Notes: a model not told the origin generated them from the sequence alone. Numbered from the stretch's first letter, positions 18,175 to 26,623 are shown. The stretch: 64,000 nt of DNA from Azospirillum thermophilum (GCF_003130795.1 NZ_CP029358.1:1-64000), one strand, 5' to 3'. Numbers and translations: made by a program.

Positions 18175-20070
18175 GTGGCCGCGGCGGCGGCCCTGGCCCT
18201 GGCGGGCTGGAGCGGCGTCGCCCACGCCCAGTCGGCGGCCCCGGCCGGTGCAGCACAGGTCGCCCCGGCGTCGCGTGGCGTTGCCCAGCACCGGACCGCC
18301 CAGCATCGGCCCCCCCTGTCCCGGCTCGCCGAGCCGCCGCCCCGCTCGCCGCTGTCGGGGCTGGACGCCGCCGGACGGCCGGTCTGCGGCGACGGCGAGG
18401 CCGCCGGGCCGGCCGCCCTGACCGCGCTCGCCGCCGGGGACGAGGGGTTCGTCCAGCTCCTGCGCGAGCGGCCGGAGGAGGGGTTCCGCTGCGCCGCCCT
18501 GTTCCCCGGCCCCGCCGCCACCGCCGCCCTGCGCGAGGCCGCCCCGCAGTCGCCCTATGACGCGGTGGGGGCGGCCGACCAGCTCTTCCGCCGCCCCGGC
18601 GGCGGCGCGGTGGTCGCGGCGGCGCTGCGGCCGGAGCTGCTGGCCCGCGCGCTCGACAGCGGCCTGCCCTTCTTCGAGACCCGGCACGAGCTGCGCAGGC
18701 TGCTGCCGCCGCAGGCCTTCCGCCTGCTGGAGATCCGGGCCGGCGACGCGCTGACCGCCGCCTTCGCCCGCGATCCCGTCACCTTCGCCGCCCGCATCGG
18801 CGCGCTGGTCGACGGCATGGACGAGGACCCCTCCACCGACCGCTTCCGCATCGTCGCCGCCCTGCCGGCCGAGCATCTCTACCAGATCGTCGCCCGCATC
18901 GGCCCGCAGCTCTACACCTCCTCCTTCGACGGCATCCTCGACGTGCTGGAGGCCAAGCTGAAGCGGCAGCGCCGCAGCTTCCTCGCCCTGGCCGGCGAGC
19001 CGGAGACGGCGCCGCTGTGGGCAGACTTCTTCGTCGCGGCGGTGGCCGGCGGCCGGGCCGACACGCTGTTCGGCCCCGCGGCCGGCGACCCGCGCCGGCT
19101 GGCGGCGGAGAGCGTGCGCGCCCTGCTGGCGGCCGAGCGGGCGCCCGACCCGCCGATCATCGCCGCCGCCCTGGCCGACGCCATGGAGGCGCGATCCGAG
19201 GACGCCCGCGCCGCCCTGGCCGCCGCGATGGCCGAGCAGTCCGCCGCCCCGCGCAGCCCGTCGGTGACGGCGACGGTGGCGCTCGCCGCCGGGCTCCATG
19301 CCCAGCGCCATGCCCAGCAGCATGCCGGCCGGCCCGCGCCCTCCCCCGCCGCCGTGCTGCTGGCGTCGCCGCTGACCGGCGACCCGCTGCCGATCCCCGC
19401 CGTCCCGACCCTGGCGGAGGAGCGGCTGTTCAGCGGCGGCGTCAACCTGCAGCGCATGACCTTCTACGACGACCCGGACGGCCGGGCGACCTTCCGCCGC
19501 TTCCTCTCGCTGCACCGCGGCGCCGGCTGGACCGTCGAGGAGCGGCCGGGCTTCGTCCTGGTCAGCAGCCCCGAGCGGCGGGGCCGCCGCATCGTCATCG
19601 CCGCCGACATCCCCTGGGCCGGCGAGGAGGGCCGCAAGGCGGTGCGCGCCTGGCTGGCGGAGCAGGGCCGCGCCCCCAGCATCGTCATCCACCGCGGCCA
19701 CAGCTATCACGAGGACGAGACGATGCCGGAGATCGGCCCCGGCACCGCGCTGGTCTTCTGGGGCTCCTGCGGCGGCCACCAGCGGCTGCGCGCCACGCTG
19801 GACCAGGCGCCGGACGCGCTGGTTCTGGCGACCAGCAACATCGGCACCTCGCAGATCAACCAGGCCCTGCTGCACACCATCGAGGAGCGGCTGCTGACCC
19901 ACGGCACCATCGACTGGGAGGCCGCCTGGACGACCGTCCGCGCCCAGGTCCGCGACCGCCGCTTCTCCGCCTACCAGCGGCCGGACCGCAACTCCACCCT
20001 GCTGGCCCTGCGCGCCTGGCGGACCCTGCTGCAGTCCGCCGCCACCCCCGCCCGCGCCCAGACCGGCTGA
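18175..20070 (+). CDS. secreted protein of unknown function with a caspase-like His/Cys motif
   Basis: An exported protein of about 630 residues and no family I can name. The open frame starts at GTG 18175 with a hydrophobic Ala-rich leader cleaved near AHA-QS. An ATG at 18128 (MPTLLRGPASGPFYFP) is one base out of frame; a single missing base near 18165-18180 would give a better start and a 647-residue protein. Residues 1-400 are helical and Ala-rich. The C-terminal part (430-600) looks globular, with strand VIAADIPW, then IVIHRGHSYHEDET (His 506/509) and ALVFWGSCGGHQRL (Cys 532). A strand-His-Gly then strand-Ser-Cys-Gly order resembles clan CD cysteine peptidases, but the spacing is short and protease activity is inference. 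Confidence 0.75.
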   Translation: MAAAAALALAGWSGVAHAQSAAPAGAAQVAPASRGVAQHRTAQHRPPLSRLAEPPPRSPLSGLDAAGRPVCGDGEAAGPAALTALAAGDEGFVQLLRERPEEGFRCAALFPGPAATAALREAAPQSPYDAVGAADQLFRRPGGGAVVAAALRPELLARALDSGLPFFETRHELRRLLPPQAFRLLEIRAGDALTAAFARDPVTFAARIGALVDGMDEDPSTDRFRIVAALPAEHLYQIVARIGPQLYTSSFDGILDVLEAKLKRQRRSFLALAGEPETAPLWADFFVAAVAGGRADTLFGPAAGDPRRLAAESVRALLAAERAPDPPIIAAALADAMEARSEDARAALAAAMAEQSAAPRSPSVTATVALAAGLHAQRHAQQHAGRPAPSPAAVLLASPLTGDPLPIPAVPTLAEERLFSGGVNLQRMTFYDDPDGRATFRRFLSLHRGAGWTVEERPGFVLVSSPERRGRRIVIAADIPWAGEEGRKAVRAWLAEQGRAPSIVIHRGHSYHEDETMPEIGPGTALVFWGSCGGHQRLRATLDQAPDALVLATSNIGTSQINQALLHTIEERLLTHGTIDWEAAWTTVRAQVRDRRFSAYQRPDRNSTLLALRAWRTLLQSAATPARAQTG

Positions 20071-20099
20071 CCCCCGCCGCAGCGCCCCCGGCTGTGCAA

Positions 20100-20125
20100 T
20101 TGTGCAGAGCGTTTTTGCTGCACAA
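20100..20125. promoter_or_regulatory. inverted repeat TTGTGC-N14-GCACAA
   Basis: Perfect 6-bp arms with a 14-base spacer, 30 bases after the preceding stop codon. It matches the architecture at 12514-12539. The AT-rich spacer includes TTTTT, so a weak terminator role for the preceding gene is an alternative. Confidence 0.35.
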
Positions 20126-20190
20126 TGCGGTGCAGCGGGGGTTTTTCGTTCTGCGTCAGGGGTTTGGGCGTGATCGACCGTAGGCGTACG

Positions 20191-20209
20191 TTGTGCGCCG
20201 ACTGCACAA
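20191..20209. promoter_or_regulatory. inverted repeat TTGTGC-N7-GCACAA
   Basis: The same 19-bp architecture as at 12432-12450. No gene start follows before the insertion sequence at 20362, so a gene it once controlled may have been displaced. Confidence 0.35.
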
Positions 20210-20379
20210 TCCGGCCGTGCTCCGCCGTGGGGGGCGGGCGGCTTGGTCCTTCCTGCGGTGGGGGCGGATGGGGCGCGGCTGCGCGATGGGCGCAGCTCTG
20301 ACGGTGATGGGGAGAGAGTAGACGGACGGCGGGGCTGGGGCAAGGGTGGCGGGGAAATCCCCAGGGCAACGAGTCCAGG

Positions 20380-21534
20380 TTAACGGCTGGTTGGAGTGAG
20401 TAGGTCGGCGAGGACGTTGGAGTTCCAGCCTGCGAGCTTGCGTGTTGTCTTGATGGAGTGTTTTCCCTTTCCGAGGCGCACGGCGTTGATGGCGAAGTGG
20501 CGCACCACCGCCATGTTGAGGGCGCCGTGCCCCTTGCGCAGGCGGGATTGGTCCTCGCCGAAGGTGACGTCGAGCACCCAGTGCAGACAGTTCTCGATGC
20601 CCCAATGGCCCCGGACGGCCTGTTCGAGGCGCTGCGGCGTGAGCACGGCGGAGCTGAGGTACAAGCGGCGCATGGCGGTCACGCTGCCGGCCTTCTCGAC
20701 GGTGCTCTCGACCAGGGCGATGGAGGCGAGTTTGGCGAAGCGGGGCTCATCGGGATAGCGGCGGTCGCCGGACAGCCAGTCGACCTCCTGGCTGACGGCG
20801 TAGCGGCGGGTCTCCAAACGGCCATGGCCCTTGTCGACGTCGGTGTGGACGGCGACGCGGGCCTCGGGATCGTCGAAATAGCGGCCGATCTCGGCGAACA
20901 GCGTCGGTTGGTTGGCCTTGACCGCCAGCAGGTAATCGCCCTCGCGGTCGGTGATCGCCTTGGCGATGGCCGGATTGCAGGCGATGGCGTCGATGGTGAC
21001 CACCGCCCCCTTCAGGGCGAGGCGATCCAGGATGTCGGGGATCGCCGCGCATTCGTTCTCCTTCTCGTCCACCGCCTCTTGCGCCAGCACCAGGCGCTCG
21101 GTGGTGGCCCAGGCGGAAACCAGGTGCAGCGCCTTGCGCCCGGCCCCCCGGTCATGGCTGCGCCGCGACGTCTTGCCGTCAAGGGCGATCAGCTTCGGCG
21201 CGTCGGAGCGCAGGGCCAACGCCCAGTCGGTGAAGCAGGCCTGAAACAGCTCAGGCGCGATCCGGTTCATCACCACCCGCAGCCAGTCCGCGCACGGTGT
21301 TCCGAAATGAAATTCCGAGAAGCGTCGCAGAAAATCCAAATGGTTGCGGCCCCACAGCGCGATCTCATCGTAGTCTTCGCAGTCCGCAATGGTCGCGGCG
21401 ACCACCAGGAACAGCACCTCACGCAGCGGATACCGGACCTTCGGCGGCTCGCGCGGGTCCTCGATCACCGCAAAATGGTCAAGCAGGCTGCGCAGCCGGG
21501 ACGGACGGAACGCCTCATCGATCTCGCCGGACAT
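20380..21534 (-). CDS. ISAs1-family transposase (outer element)
   Basis: A 384-residue DDE transposase of the ISAs1/H-repeat type. It has the N-terminal region SLLDHFAVIEDPREPPKVRY and a DDE core: Asp in LIALDGKTSRRSHDRG, Asp in VVTIDAIACNPAIAKAI, and Glu in HWGIENCLHWVLDVTFGEDQ. The frame is complete, with ATG 21534 and TAA in the left terminal repeat. It is clearly related to, but diverged from, the transposase at 21718, so the two elements are different ISs of one family. Loss of the outer element's right end would now prevent its independent movement unless the composite is used. Confidence 0.93.
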   Translation of the reverse strand: MSGEIDEAFRPSRLRSLLDHFAVIEDPREPPKVRYPLREVLFLVVAATIADCEDYDEIALWGRNHLDFLRRFSEFHFGTPCADWLRVVMNRIAPELFQACFTDWALALRSDAPKLIALDGKTSRRSHDRGAGRKALHLVSAWATTERLVLAQEAVDEKENECAAIPDILDRLALKGAVVTIDAIACNPAIAKAITDREGDYLLAVKANQPTLFAEIGRYFDDPEARVAVHTDVDKGHGRLETRRYAVSQEVDWLSGDRRYPDEPRFAKLASIALVESTVEKAGSVTAMRRLYLSSAVLTPQRLEQAVRGHWGIENCLHWVLDVTFGEDQSRLRKGHGALNMAVVRHFAINAVRLGKGKHSIKTTRKLAGWNSNVLADLLTPTSR

Positions 21535-21620
21535 GGGGGACCTTCCCGTGATGGTTCACGCCCTCCATCAATCACATTCCCGGCCAACAGGGAATCCGGC
21601 ACCGTCAACCGTTAACCTGA

Positions 21621-21630
21621 CCTCGTGGCC
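21621..21630. repeat. 10-bp target-site duplication, left copy (CCTCGTGGCC)
   Basis: It lies directly before the left terminal repeat of the inner element and is identical to 22963-22972. ISAs1-family elements generate 8-10 bp duplications, so this shows direct transposition into the outer element. Confidence 0.85.
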
Positions 21631-22962
21631 CAGGGCTCCGAAGTCGGGTTAACGCTGGTTTACGAACGGCACGGTTTCTGATTCGGTGGGGCCGAACCGG
21701 ATCGGGGGTGCCGTGCCATGAGTTCCATCGCAGCCGAATTTGGTCAGAAATCGCGTCTGAAGGCGCTGCTGGATCATTTTTCGCTGATCGACGATCCGCG
21801 CGATCCGTGGCGGGTGGCCTATCCCTTGCCGGAGATTCTGCTTCTGGCGGTCTGTGGGACGATCGCCGATTGTGAGGATTATGAGGCGATCGCAGCGTGG
21901 GGCGAAGCCCGGCTCGATTTTCTGCGGCGGTTTCAGCCCTACCATCACGGGGTGCCGAGCGGACGCTGGCTGACCGTGTTCATGAACCGGATCAACCCGT
22001 GCCTGTTCCAGGACTGCTTCACAGCCTGGGTGCGCGAGGCTTGGCCCGACCGCCCCGAGCTTGTCGCCATCGACGGCAAGACCTCGCGGCGCAGCCATGA
22101 CCGCAGCCGCGCTCAAGCCCCTCTCCACTTGGTGTCGGCCTTCGCCACCACCAGCCGTCTGGTGCTCGGGCAGGAAGCCGTCGAAGACAAGGCTGGCGAA
22201 CTCGCGGCCATTCCCGTTCTTCTGGAGCGCCTGGCGGCCGACGGCGGCCTCACGGGAGCGATCGTGACCATCGACGCCATCGCCTGCAACGCCACCATCG
22301 CCCAAGCCATCCGCGACGCCGGGGCCGACTACCTGCTGGCGGTCAAGGCCAACCAGCCGACCCTGCGCGATGAGATCGAAACTTACTTCGCCGAGGCCCC
22401 GGACGTGGCCCTCGAGCACGCCACCGACATCGACAAGGGCCATGGCCGGATCGAGCAGCGCACGGTCACGGTCGCCCGCGAGGTCGATTGGCTGACCGGC
22501 GAGCGCCGCTTCCCCGGCGAGGTGCGTCTGCCCGCCGTCGCCTCGATCATTCGGGTTGGCAGCAAAGCCGAGTTGAAGGACCGCTGCCGCTTCGACACCC
22601 GCTACTACGTTTCTTCCGCCACGCTGAGCGCCCAGGCAGCGGCTGAGGCCATTCGGGGGCATTGGGGCATCGAGAACCGGCTGCATTGGGTTCTCGACGT
22701 CGTCTTCACCGACGACCAGTCCCGCTTGCGCAAGGGACATGGCGCTCAGAACATGGCCGTCGTCCGCCATTTCGCCATCAATCTCGTCCGCAAGGCCGAG
22801 GAACCCGCCCGGCCGCGCTCGGGACTGCGGCGCGCCACCAAAAAACCGGCCAAACCCAAAGCGACAAGCATCAAGCTCCGACGAAAGCTGGCGGGATGGG
22901 ACACCGATTACCTCGACGCCATCCTTGCCGCCAAAATCCGTTAACCTGGATTCGGAGCCCTG
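21631..22962 (+). mobile_element. ISAs1-family insertion sequence (inner, complete)
   Basis: A 1332-bp element with terminal repeats CAGGGCTCCGAAGTCGGGTT (start) and the inverted CAGGGCTCCGAATCCAGGTT (end), 21 of 24 positions alike. It is flanked by the perfect 10-bp duplication CCTCGTGGCC. The transposase stop codon is inside the right repeat, mirroring the outer element. Good ends and an intact transposase indicate a recent insertion. Confidence 0.88.
21718..22944 (+). CDS. ISAs1-family transposase (inner element)
   Basis: A 408-residue DDE transposase. Its start is MSSIAAEFGQKSRLKALLDH; the core contains ELVAIDGKTSRRSHDR, AIVTIDAIACNATIAQAI and GHWGIENRLHWVLDVVFTDD. It carries a basic insertion near the C-terminus (KAEEPARPRSGLRRATKKPA) that the outer transposase lacks. 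Complete and probably functional. Confidence 0.93.
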   Translation: MSSIAAEFGQKSRLKALLDHFSLIDDPRDPWRVAYPLPEILLLAVCGTIADCEDYEAIAAWGEARLDFLRRFQPYHHGVPSGRWLTVFMNRINPCLFQDCFTAWVREAWPDRPELVAIDGKTSRRSHDRSRAQAPLHLVSAFATTSRLVLGQEAVEDKAGELAAIPVLLERLAADGGLTGAIVTIDAIACNATIAQAIRDAGADYLLAVKANQPTLRDEIETYFAEAPDVALEHATDIDKGHGRIEQRTVTVAREVDWLTGERRFPGEVRLPAVASIIRVGSKAELKDRCRFDTRYYVSSATLSAQAAAEAIRGHWGIENRLHWVLDVVFTDDQSRLRKGHGAQNMAVVRHFAINLVRKAEEPARPRSGLRRATKKPAKPKATSIKLRRKLAGWDTDYLDAILAAKIR

Positions 22963-22972
22963 CCTCGTGGCC
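22963..22972. repeat. 10-bp target-site duplication, right copy (CCTCGTGGCC)
   Basis: It lies directly after the inner element's right terminal repeat and is identical to 21621-21630. The CTG that follows (22973-22975) completes the outer element's terminal repeat. Confidence 0.85.
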
Positions 22973-22975
22973 CTG

Positions 22976-23691
22976 ATATTTTGCCTCGGGGCGTCGTATG
23001 TGATATCTGCAATAACTATTTTTCTAGAAAGGTTGAGAAGCCGTTTCTTGATCTACCTGCCGTTCGGCAATTGCGCTTTCATCAGGATCTTGAAAGCAAG
23101 CGCGGTACTATTCCACAGATAGATGGCGTAATTGCGCCGGATATACCGGCGCTACTTACTCGATATCCAAAGTATAATTTCACTTCGATCCAGGTTCCTG
23201 AGCCAGCCTTGCCAAGAATCCTGCAAGCTGGGCAAGGAACGTTGCTTTTTCCTATGGCCGATAGTCTTCCTGAAACACCAGTTGTCTCTCGTTTTGTTGC
23301 AAAGATTGCGTTAGAGGCAATGGCTTTGCGCCTAGTAGAGTACACAGAAGGCCTTTCGTATATTTGCGATGAGGTGCAGCTTGATGATTTACGTAATCAC
23401 GCCCGAAATGGGCGCATTAACTCCTGGCCAATTCACATAAGAACTATATATCCTCCGAATGGTAAAATACATGGCATAAACGGAGATCTTGAGCAGATCG
23501 TTCATGAGTTTGATTTTCTTGCAACTGACCAAAGTGAGTGGTTTTTTGTCATGATTTTGTTTGGAGTAGAATTTGCAATAAATCTCGGCGGACCTGAAAT
23601 AGGCGGCTATCTACACTGGCTTGAGCAGAACAACGGGATCAGTCCACTATATACTGAGAAACACGGTGGTATAGTGACGATGCCCAGATAG
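22976..23691 (+). pseudogene. HNH-endonuclease-like protein, 5'-truncated by the outer IS
   Basis: The open frame enters directly from the IS end and reads DILPRGVVCDICNNYFSRKV and onward for about 238 residues to a stop at 23691. The VCDICNNYFSRKVE segment with its CxxC pair resembles the second zinc knuckle of HNH_5-like endonucleases, whose first CxxC and His residues should lie upstream and are missing. A TTG at 22981 could be a fortuitous start. GC content drops to about 45% here, unlike all sequence to the left. It was probably a nuclease of a defence or mobile island; now likely inactive. Confidence 0.65.
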
Positions 23692-23721
23692 TTTACACAT
23701 GATACTGATAGCACATTTAAA

Positions 23722-24267
23722 TCATAGATCAAGAAGCGCGGCAATATCTAGATCTTCAGTTAAGGGGAGAACGAACAAGGGTGCACCAAGAGCTAGCGCA
23801 GCGCGATAGGCGGCGAGAACAGATCGTTCCTGATGCTCAGCCAATTCCTCTATCGATCGCAGAGGCCTTTTTCTTTGGCTATCCGATGAGCGTCGCAACG
23901 CAATATTTCTAACGTCATCAACCAAAGCCAAGAAACGAGAAACGCCGATGGATAAGAAAACAGACGGCGGGATTTCCGTCAAGCCGGTCGGTGTATCAAT
24001 AACAACATGGCCATCGAGGACAACTAACCCTTCTTTTGGTGCGCGCCTCATAAATCCTGATACCAGAAGGGCCTGATTTTCATCAATATTTCCCCCTCGC
24101 AGGAGGTCGCGATCGATAGGCTCGTTATTCTGTCTTTCTCTCTCTTCCTTTATAAGCTCGCTAGCTTGTAGATGCTCGAACACTATTTTGCCCCGAGCGG
24201 CTTTGAGATGCGTAGATTTCCCAACACCCGATAGGCCTACCAAAGCTACAACTCTTCTCCTGTTCAT
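23722..24267 (-). CDS. small P-loop NTPase (adenylate-kinase-like), third gene of a possible defence/TA operon
   Basis: A 181-residue protein with Walker A GLSGVGKST at residues 12-20 and an Asp-containing strand GLVVLDGHVVIDT near residue 82, the layout of AAA_18/AAA_33 kinases. The C-terminal half has the lid-like arginines RRSSDSQRKRP. It starts with an ATGA overlap with the PIN-GNAT gene, so the two are co-translated. Substrate unknown: a nucleotide, nucleoside or RNA 5' end are all possible. Codon usage is AT-rich, as in the rest of the island. Confidence 0.8.
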   Translation of the reverse strand: MNRRRVVALVGLSGVGKSTHLKAARGKIVFEHLQASELIKEERERQNNEPIDRDLLRGGNIDENQALLVSGFMRRAPKEGLVVLDGHVVIDTPTGLTEIPPSVFLSIGVSRFLALVDDVRNIALRRSSDSQRKRPLRSIEELAEHQERSVLAAYRAALALGAPLFVLPLTEDLDIAALLDL

Positions 24268-25799
24268 GTTTTATATCCAAGATCAATGTGTGCAAGAAGA
24301 TCATCAAGGCAAGAGTGTGATATCCGGAATATTGACTGCGGAGGGTGCTGCGAAATAACATTCAACTCCTTCAACCTCTTCAGGCCAATAGGCGGATCAA
24401 CATATGCCGCAAGCAAATAATTGATTACCTTGACAGGGGATTCGAAAGATGCATGCCAGCCTTCGAGATCTTTTTCACTATACACCGACCTTCCGCCGGT
24501 CATCTGAAGTAATTCTCTAGTAGATCGGGCATAACGAACGTCTTCGAGCACGCCAACCGCTGATATAGCCTGTGACGGCGGCCATTGGGATTTTCCTTTG
24601 TAGAAGAATAAAATCGAGCCGGGCGGCCCTAAGTTGGACGGGGCTCGGCAAAGGTACACTTTCCGTATTGTATTACCTGGGCGTCGTGGACCTCCTCCCA
24701 TTCCAAGCGCCCCAAAAAGATCTAACTGAGCTTGCTGCCGTAGATCTGGATAAAGGATATCATGGTAACCTTCTTTGATCGGAATGCCGAATGCCGCTGT
24801 ATTCTGATCAATCACAAAGCGTGGGTAGTTCAGACGGTGGATGTCGAAGCGATTTTGATCGCCTTCTGGGATGAAAATGCATCCTGACATGCGCTTCTCG
24901 TATATTCTTTCGCCATCATGTTTTGTGGCGGTGTGCCTAAAGCCAAAATATTCAAGCAAGTCAATCAGAGATGTTTGGCCAACATATGTAGTAATGTAAA
25001 TTACATCATATTTATTCTTTTGAGCAAACCAAAATACTTTCTTCAGAAGAAGCTCGCCAAGCTTGAGGCCGCGCCTCTCCGGCCGAACCTTAAGTGTGCA
25101 GATCTTGAGTATCTTGTTGGCTTTCTCGGTTGCGTCAGTATCTGTTCCTGTTTCATCTTTTCTAATAAGGAGCCCGGCAACACCCTCATCTTCAATGATC
25201 CAGCATAAGCGCCGCTGCTTTACGCACTTCTCTGTCCACCACATATCAAAGCCGGCATAGTCCTCTCGGAGGCTGTCAAAAATAGAGTCTGTCAGAGGAA
25301 TGGAATGAGCATGGACTTCATCAATAAATCTTACAGGGGCTTCAATAGGCTCAAAGGTAGTTCGAAGAAGGTGGACCGCATCTGCTACGTAAAGCACTCT
25401 CCGCCCGAGTTCGGCTGAGTGTCGCCTTGCCCGTTCGTGCAATTCTCTGTCTTGTGTGACAAGAAAATCGGCTGCGCCAATGTGGAGTGCATGTAGTAGA
25501 GTGGCATCCACAATATCATTGTGTTTCGGCAGGGGCCCAAAATAGCGCGAAAGATCCGCAATAGTTAGCCCGCGTACCTTTGATAAAGTTTGGAATTTAT
25601 TTAATTTGCTTAGTGAAATAGCCTGGCGAGCGGCATTTTTATCGCGGCTAACATCATCACGAGCGGCCTCATGAACAAAAATATCAACTTTGTGCTTTGC
25701 CGCAAGGCTTGTGAACGCAGAAAAGGCCGGCTCTACGGTTCTATTGTCTTCAAGATGAATGATCACATTTGTATCAATCAGATAAGTTTGTGTGCTCAT
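24264..25799 (-). CDS. PIN nuclease-GNAT acetyltransferase-ASCH/PUA-like three-domain protein
   Basis: A 511-residue multidomain protein. I chose ATG 25799 (MSTQTYLIDTNVIIHLEDN), which overlaps the upstream gene by 26 bases, over a longer frame from 25862. Residues 1-150 form a PIN domain: Asp in LIDTNV, acidic HEAARDDVS, Asp in NDIVDATLL and Asp in LVTQDRELHERA, so the active site looks intact. Residues about 190-300 are a GNAT fold with the acetyl-CoA loop RPERRGLKLGELLLKK. Residues about 345-480 (RKVYLCRAPSNLGPPGSILF, then AISAVGVLEDVRYAR) resemble ASCH/EVE PUA-like domains. A PIN RNase fused to an acetyltransferase suggests a toxin or RNA-modifying effector; role inferred. Confidence 0.8.
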   Translation of the reverse strand: MSTQTYLIDTNVIIHLEDNRTVEPAFSAFTSLAAKHKVDIFVHEAARDDVSRDKNAARQAISLSKLNKFQTLSKVRGLTIADLSRYFGPLPKHNDIVDATLLHALHIGAADFLVTQDRELHERARRHSAELGRRVLYVADAVHLLRTTFEPIEAPVRFIDEVHAHSIPLTDSIFDSLREDYAGFDMWWTEKCVKQRRLCWIIEDEGVAGLLIRKDETGTDTDATEKANKILKICTLKVRPERRGLKLGELLLKKVFWFAQKNKYDVIYITTYVGQTSLIDLLEYFGFRHTATKHDGERIYEKRMSGCIFIPEGDQNRFDIHRLNYPRFVIDQNTAAFGIPIKEGYHDILYPDLRQQAQLDLFGALGMGGGPRRPGNTIRKVYLCRAPSNLGPPGSILFFYKGKSQWPPSQAISAVGVLEDVRYARSTRELLQMTGGRSVYSEKDLEGWHASFESPVKVINYLLAAYVDPPIGLKRLKELNVISQHPPQSIFRISHSCLDDLLAHIDLGYKT

Positions 25800-26571
25800 T
25801 TCGGAGCGCCTTTTGAAGATTGGGCTTGGCGTAGAAAAAAGATTGCGGAGCCTTGAATCCAAACCGTTCCTTCAACTCCGGCAAGCCCAATGGTCGCGTA
25901 AACTGGCGTGCTTCTGAAAGCTTTAATGCAACACCCTCGTCAAGGCCACCAAAGTATTTATCAAATTCAGATTTCTGAATTGATGCAGATTTTCCGTGCT
26001 TCCTCCACAAGGCGGCAAGCGGAAGGCGTTCGACATTGTCTATTCTAGCGGCTCCAATCAACGCCATTTCCGGGGAGGTCGAATAAATATAAACTATAGA
26101 GCCTTCCGCACCAGATAGTGGGAAGCGCCGCCTCAATTCAATAGTTTTAATGCCTTGGAATATTTTTTTTGAGTATATTGGCTTTATGCTGAGTATTATG
26201 TCGCGCTTCGCAGATTGTTCCTCAATCTGATCCTCAAAAATTGGAAGAATATATTGAGCCCCACCATCAGCATGCCCACCAAGTTCGGATTGAATTCGCA
26301 CGCCAAGCTCAGAATGAACTGGAAACACCGCATCTATGCGCAGACTAGCGCCAAGAGCCTCGACATAGCGCTGTAGAGAGGAGATTTGGACATCCCCTCG
26401 CTGTTCGATTTTGGAGACTGCAGCTTGGCCAATGCCTAGACGTTGGGCCATCTCAAACTGGGTTAGCCCTGCAGCTTGTCGCAACGCTTTGAGAGATTGG
26501 CCGACGACGCGCCCTGCGTCGCCGTCCCCAACCCGGACAGCATCGACAAATGCGCGCTCATCCGACCTCAT
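25774..26571 (-). CDS. XRE-family HTH regulator with C-terminal ASCH domain
   Basis: A 265-residue protein. ATG 26571 (MRSDERAFVDAV) has GAGGGG ten bases upstream; ATG 26580 is too close to that site. Residues about 30-85 are an XRE/HipB-type HTH (LRQAAGLTQFEMAQRLGIGQ, AAVSKIEQRGD). Residues about 125-250 form an ASCH domain: IILSIKPIYSKKIFQGIKTI, ELRRRFP, SIVYIYSTSPEMALIGAARI. It is first in an operon with the PIN-GNAT and NTPase genes and sits behind a perfect palindrome, so it is probably an autorepressor and possible antitoxin that senses an RNA or nucleotide through ASCH. Confidence 0.85.
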   Translation of the reverse strand: MRSDERAFVDAVRVGDGDAGRVVGQSLKALRQAAGLTQFEMAQRLGIGQAAVSKIEQRGDVQISSLQRYVEALGASLRIDAVFPVHSELGVRIQSELGGHADGGAQYILPIFEDQIEEQSAKRDIILSIKPIYSKKIFQGIKTIELRRRFPLSGAEGSIVYIYSTSPEMALIGAARIDNVERLPLAALWRKHGKSASIQKSEFDKYFGGLDEGVALKLSEARQFTRPLGLPELKERFGFKAPQSFFYAKPNLQKALRNEHTNLSD

Positions 26572-26607
26572 ACACACCATTCCCCTCGAGAGTCACACGA
26601 CATAATA

Positions 26608-26623
26608 ATTCCTTTAAAGGAAT
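26608..26623. promoter_or_regulatory. candidate operator ATTCCTTTAAAGGAAT
   Basis: A perfect 16-bp palindrome 37 bases upstream of the XRE-ASCH start, inside an AT-rich promoter stretch (ATAATAATT, TATGTTAAATAATA). Its position fits autoregulation by the HTH protein. Only one copy was seen. Confidence 0.5.

Larger units (their letters stand above)
20362..22975 (-). mobile_element. ISAs1-family insertion sequence, interrupted in its right terminal repeat by a second ISAs1-family element
   Basis: The left terminal repeat is CAGGGCAACGAGTCCAGGTT and onward (20362-20386). The right terminal repeat is split: 21609-21630, then after the inner element and a 10-bp duplication, the final CTG at 22973-22975. 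The two ends match at 21 of 25 positions when the last bases are joined across the insertion. The transposase gene (20380-21534) is intact and its stop codon lies inside the left repeat. No matching target duplication flanks the outer element: gggaaatccc on the left against atattttgcc on the right. Confidence 0.8.

Noticed and set aside
18132..20343. 725-residue minus-strand frame opposite the secreted His/Cys protein
   Set aside because: Low-complexity Gly/Arg/Gln composition and no motifs; the plus-strand frame has a signal peptide and globular region.
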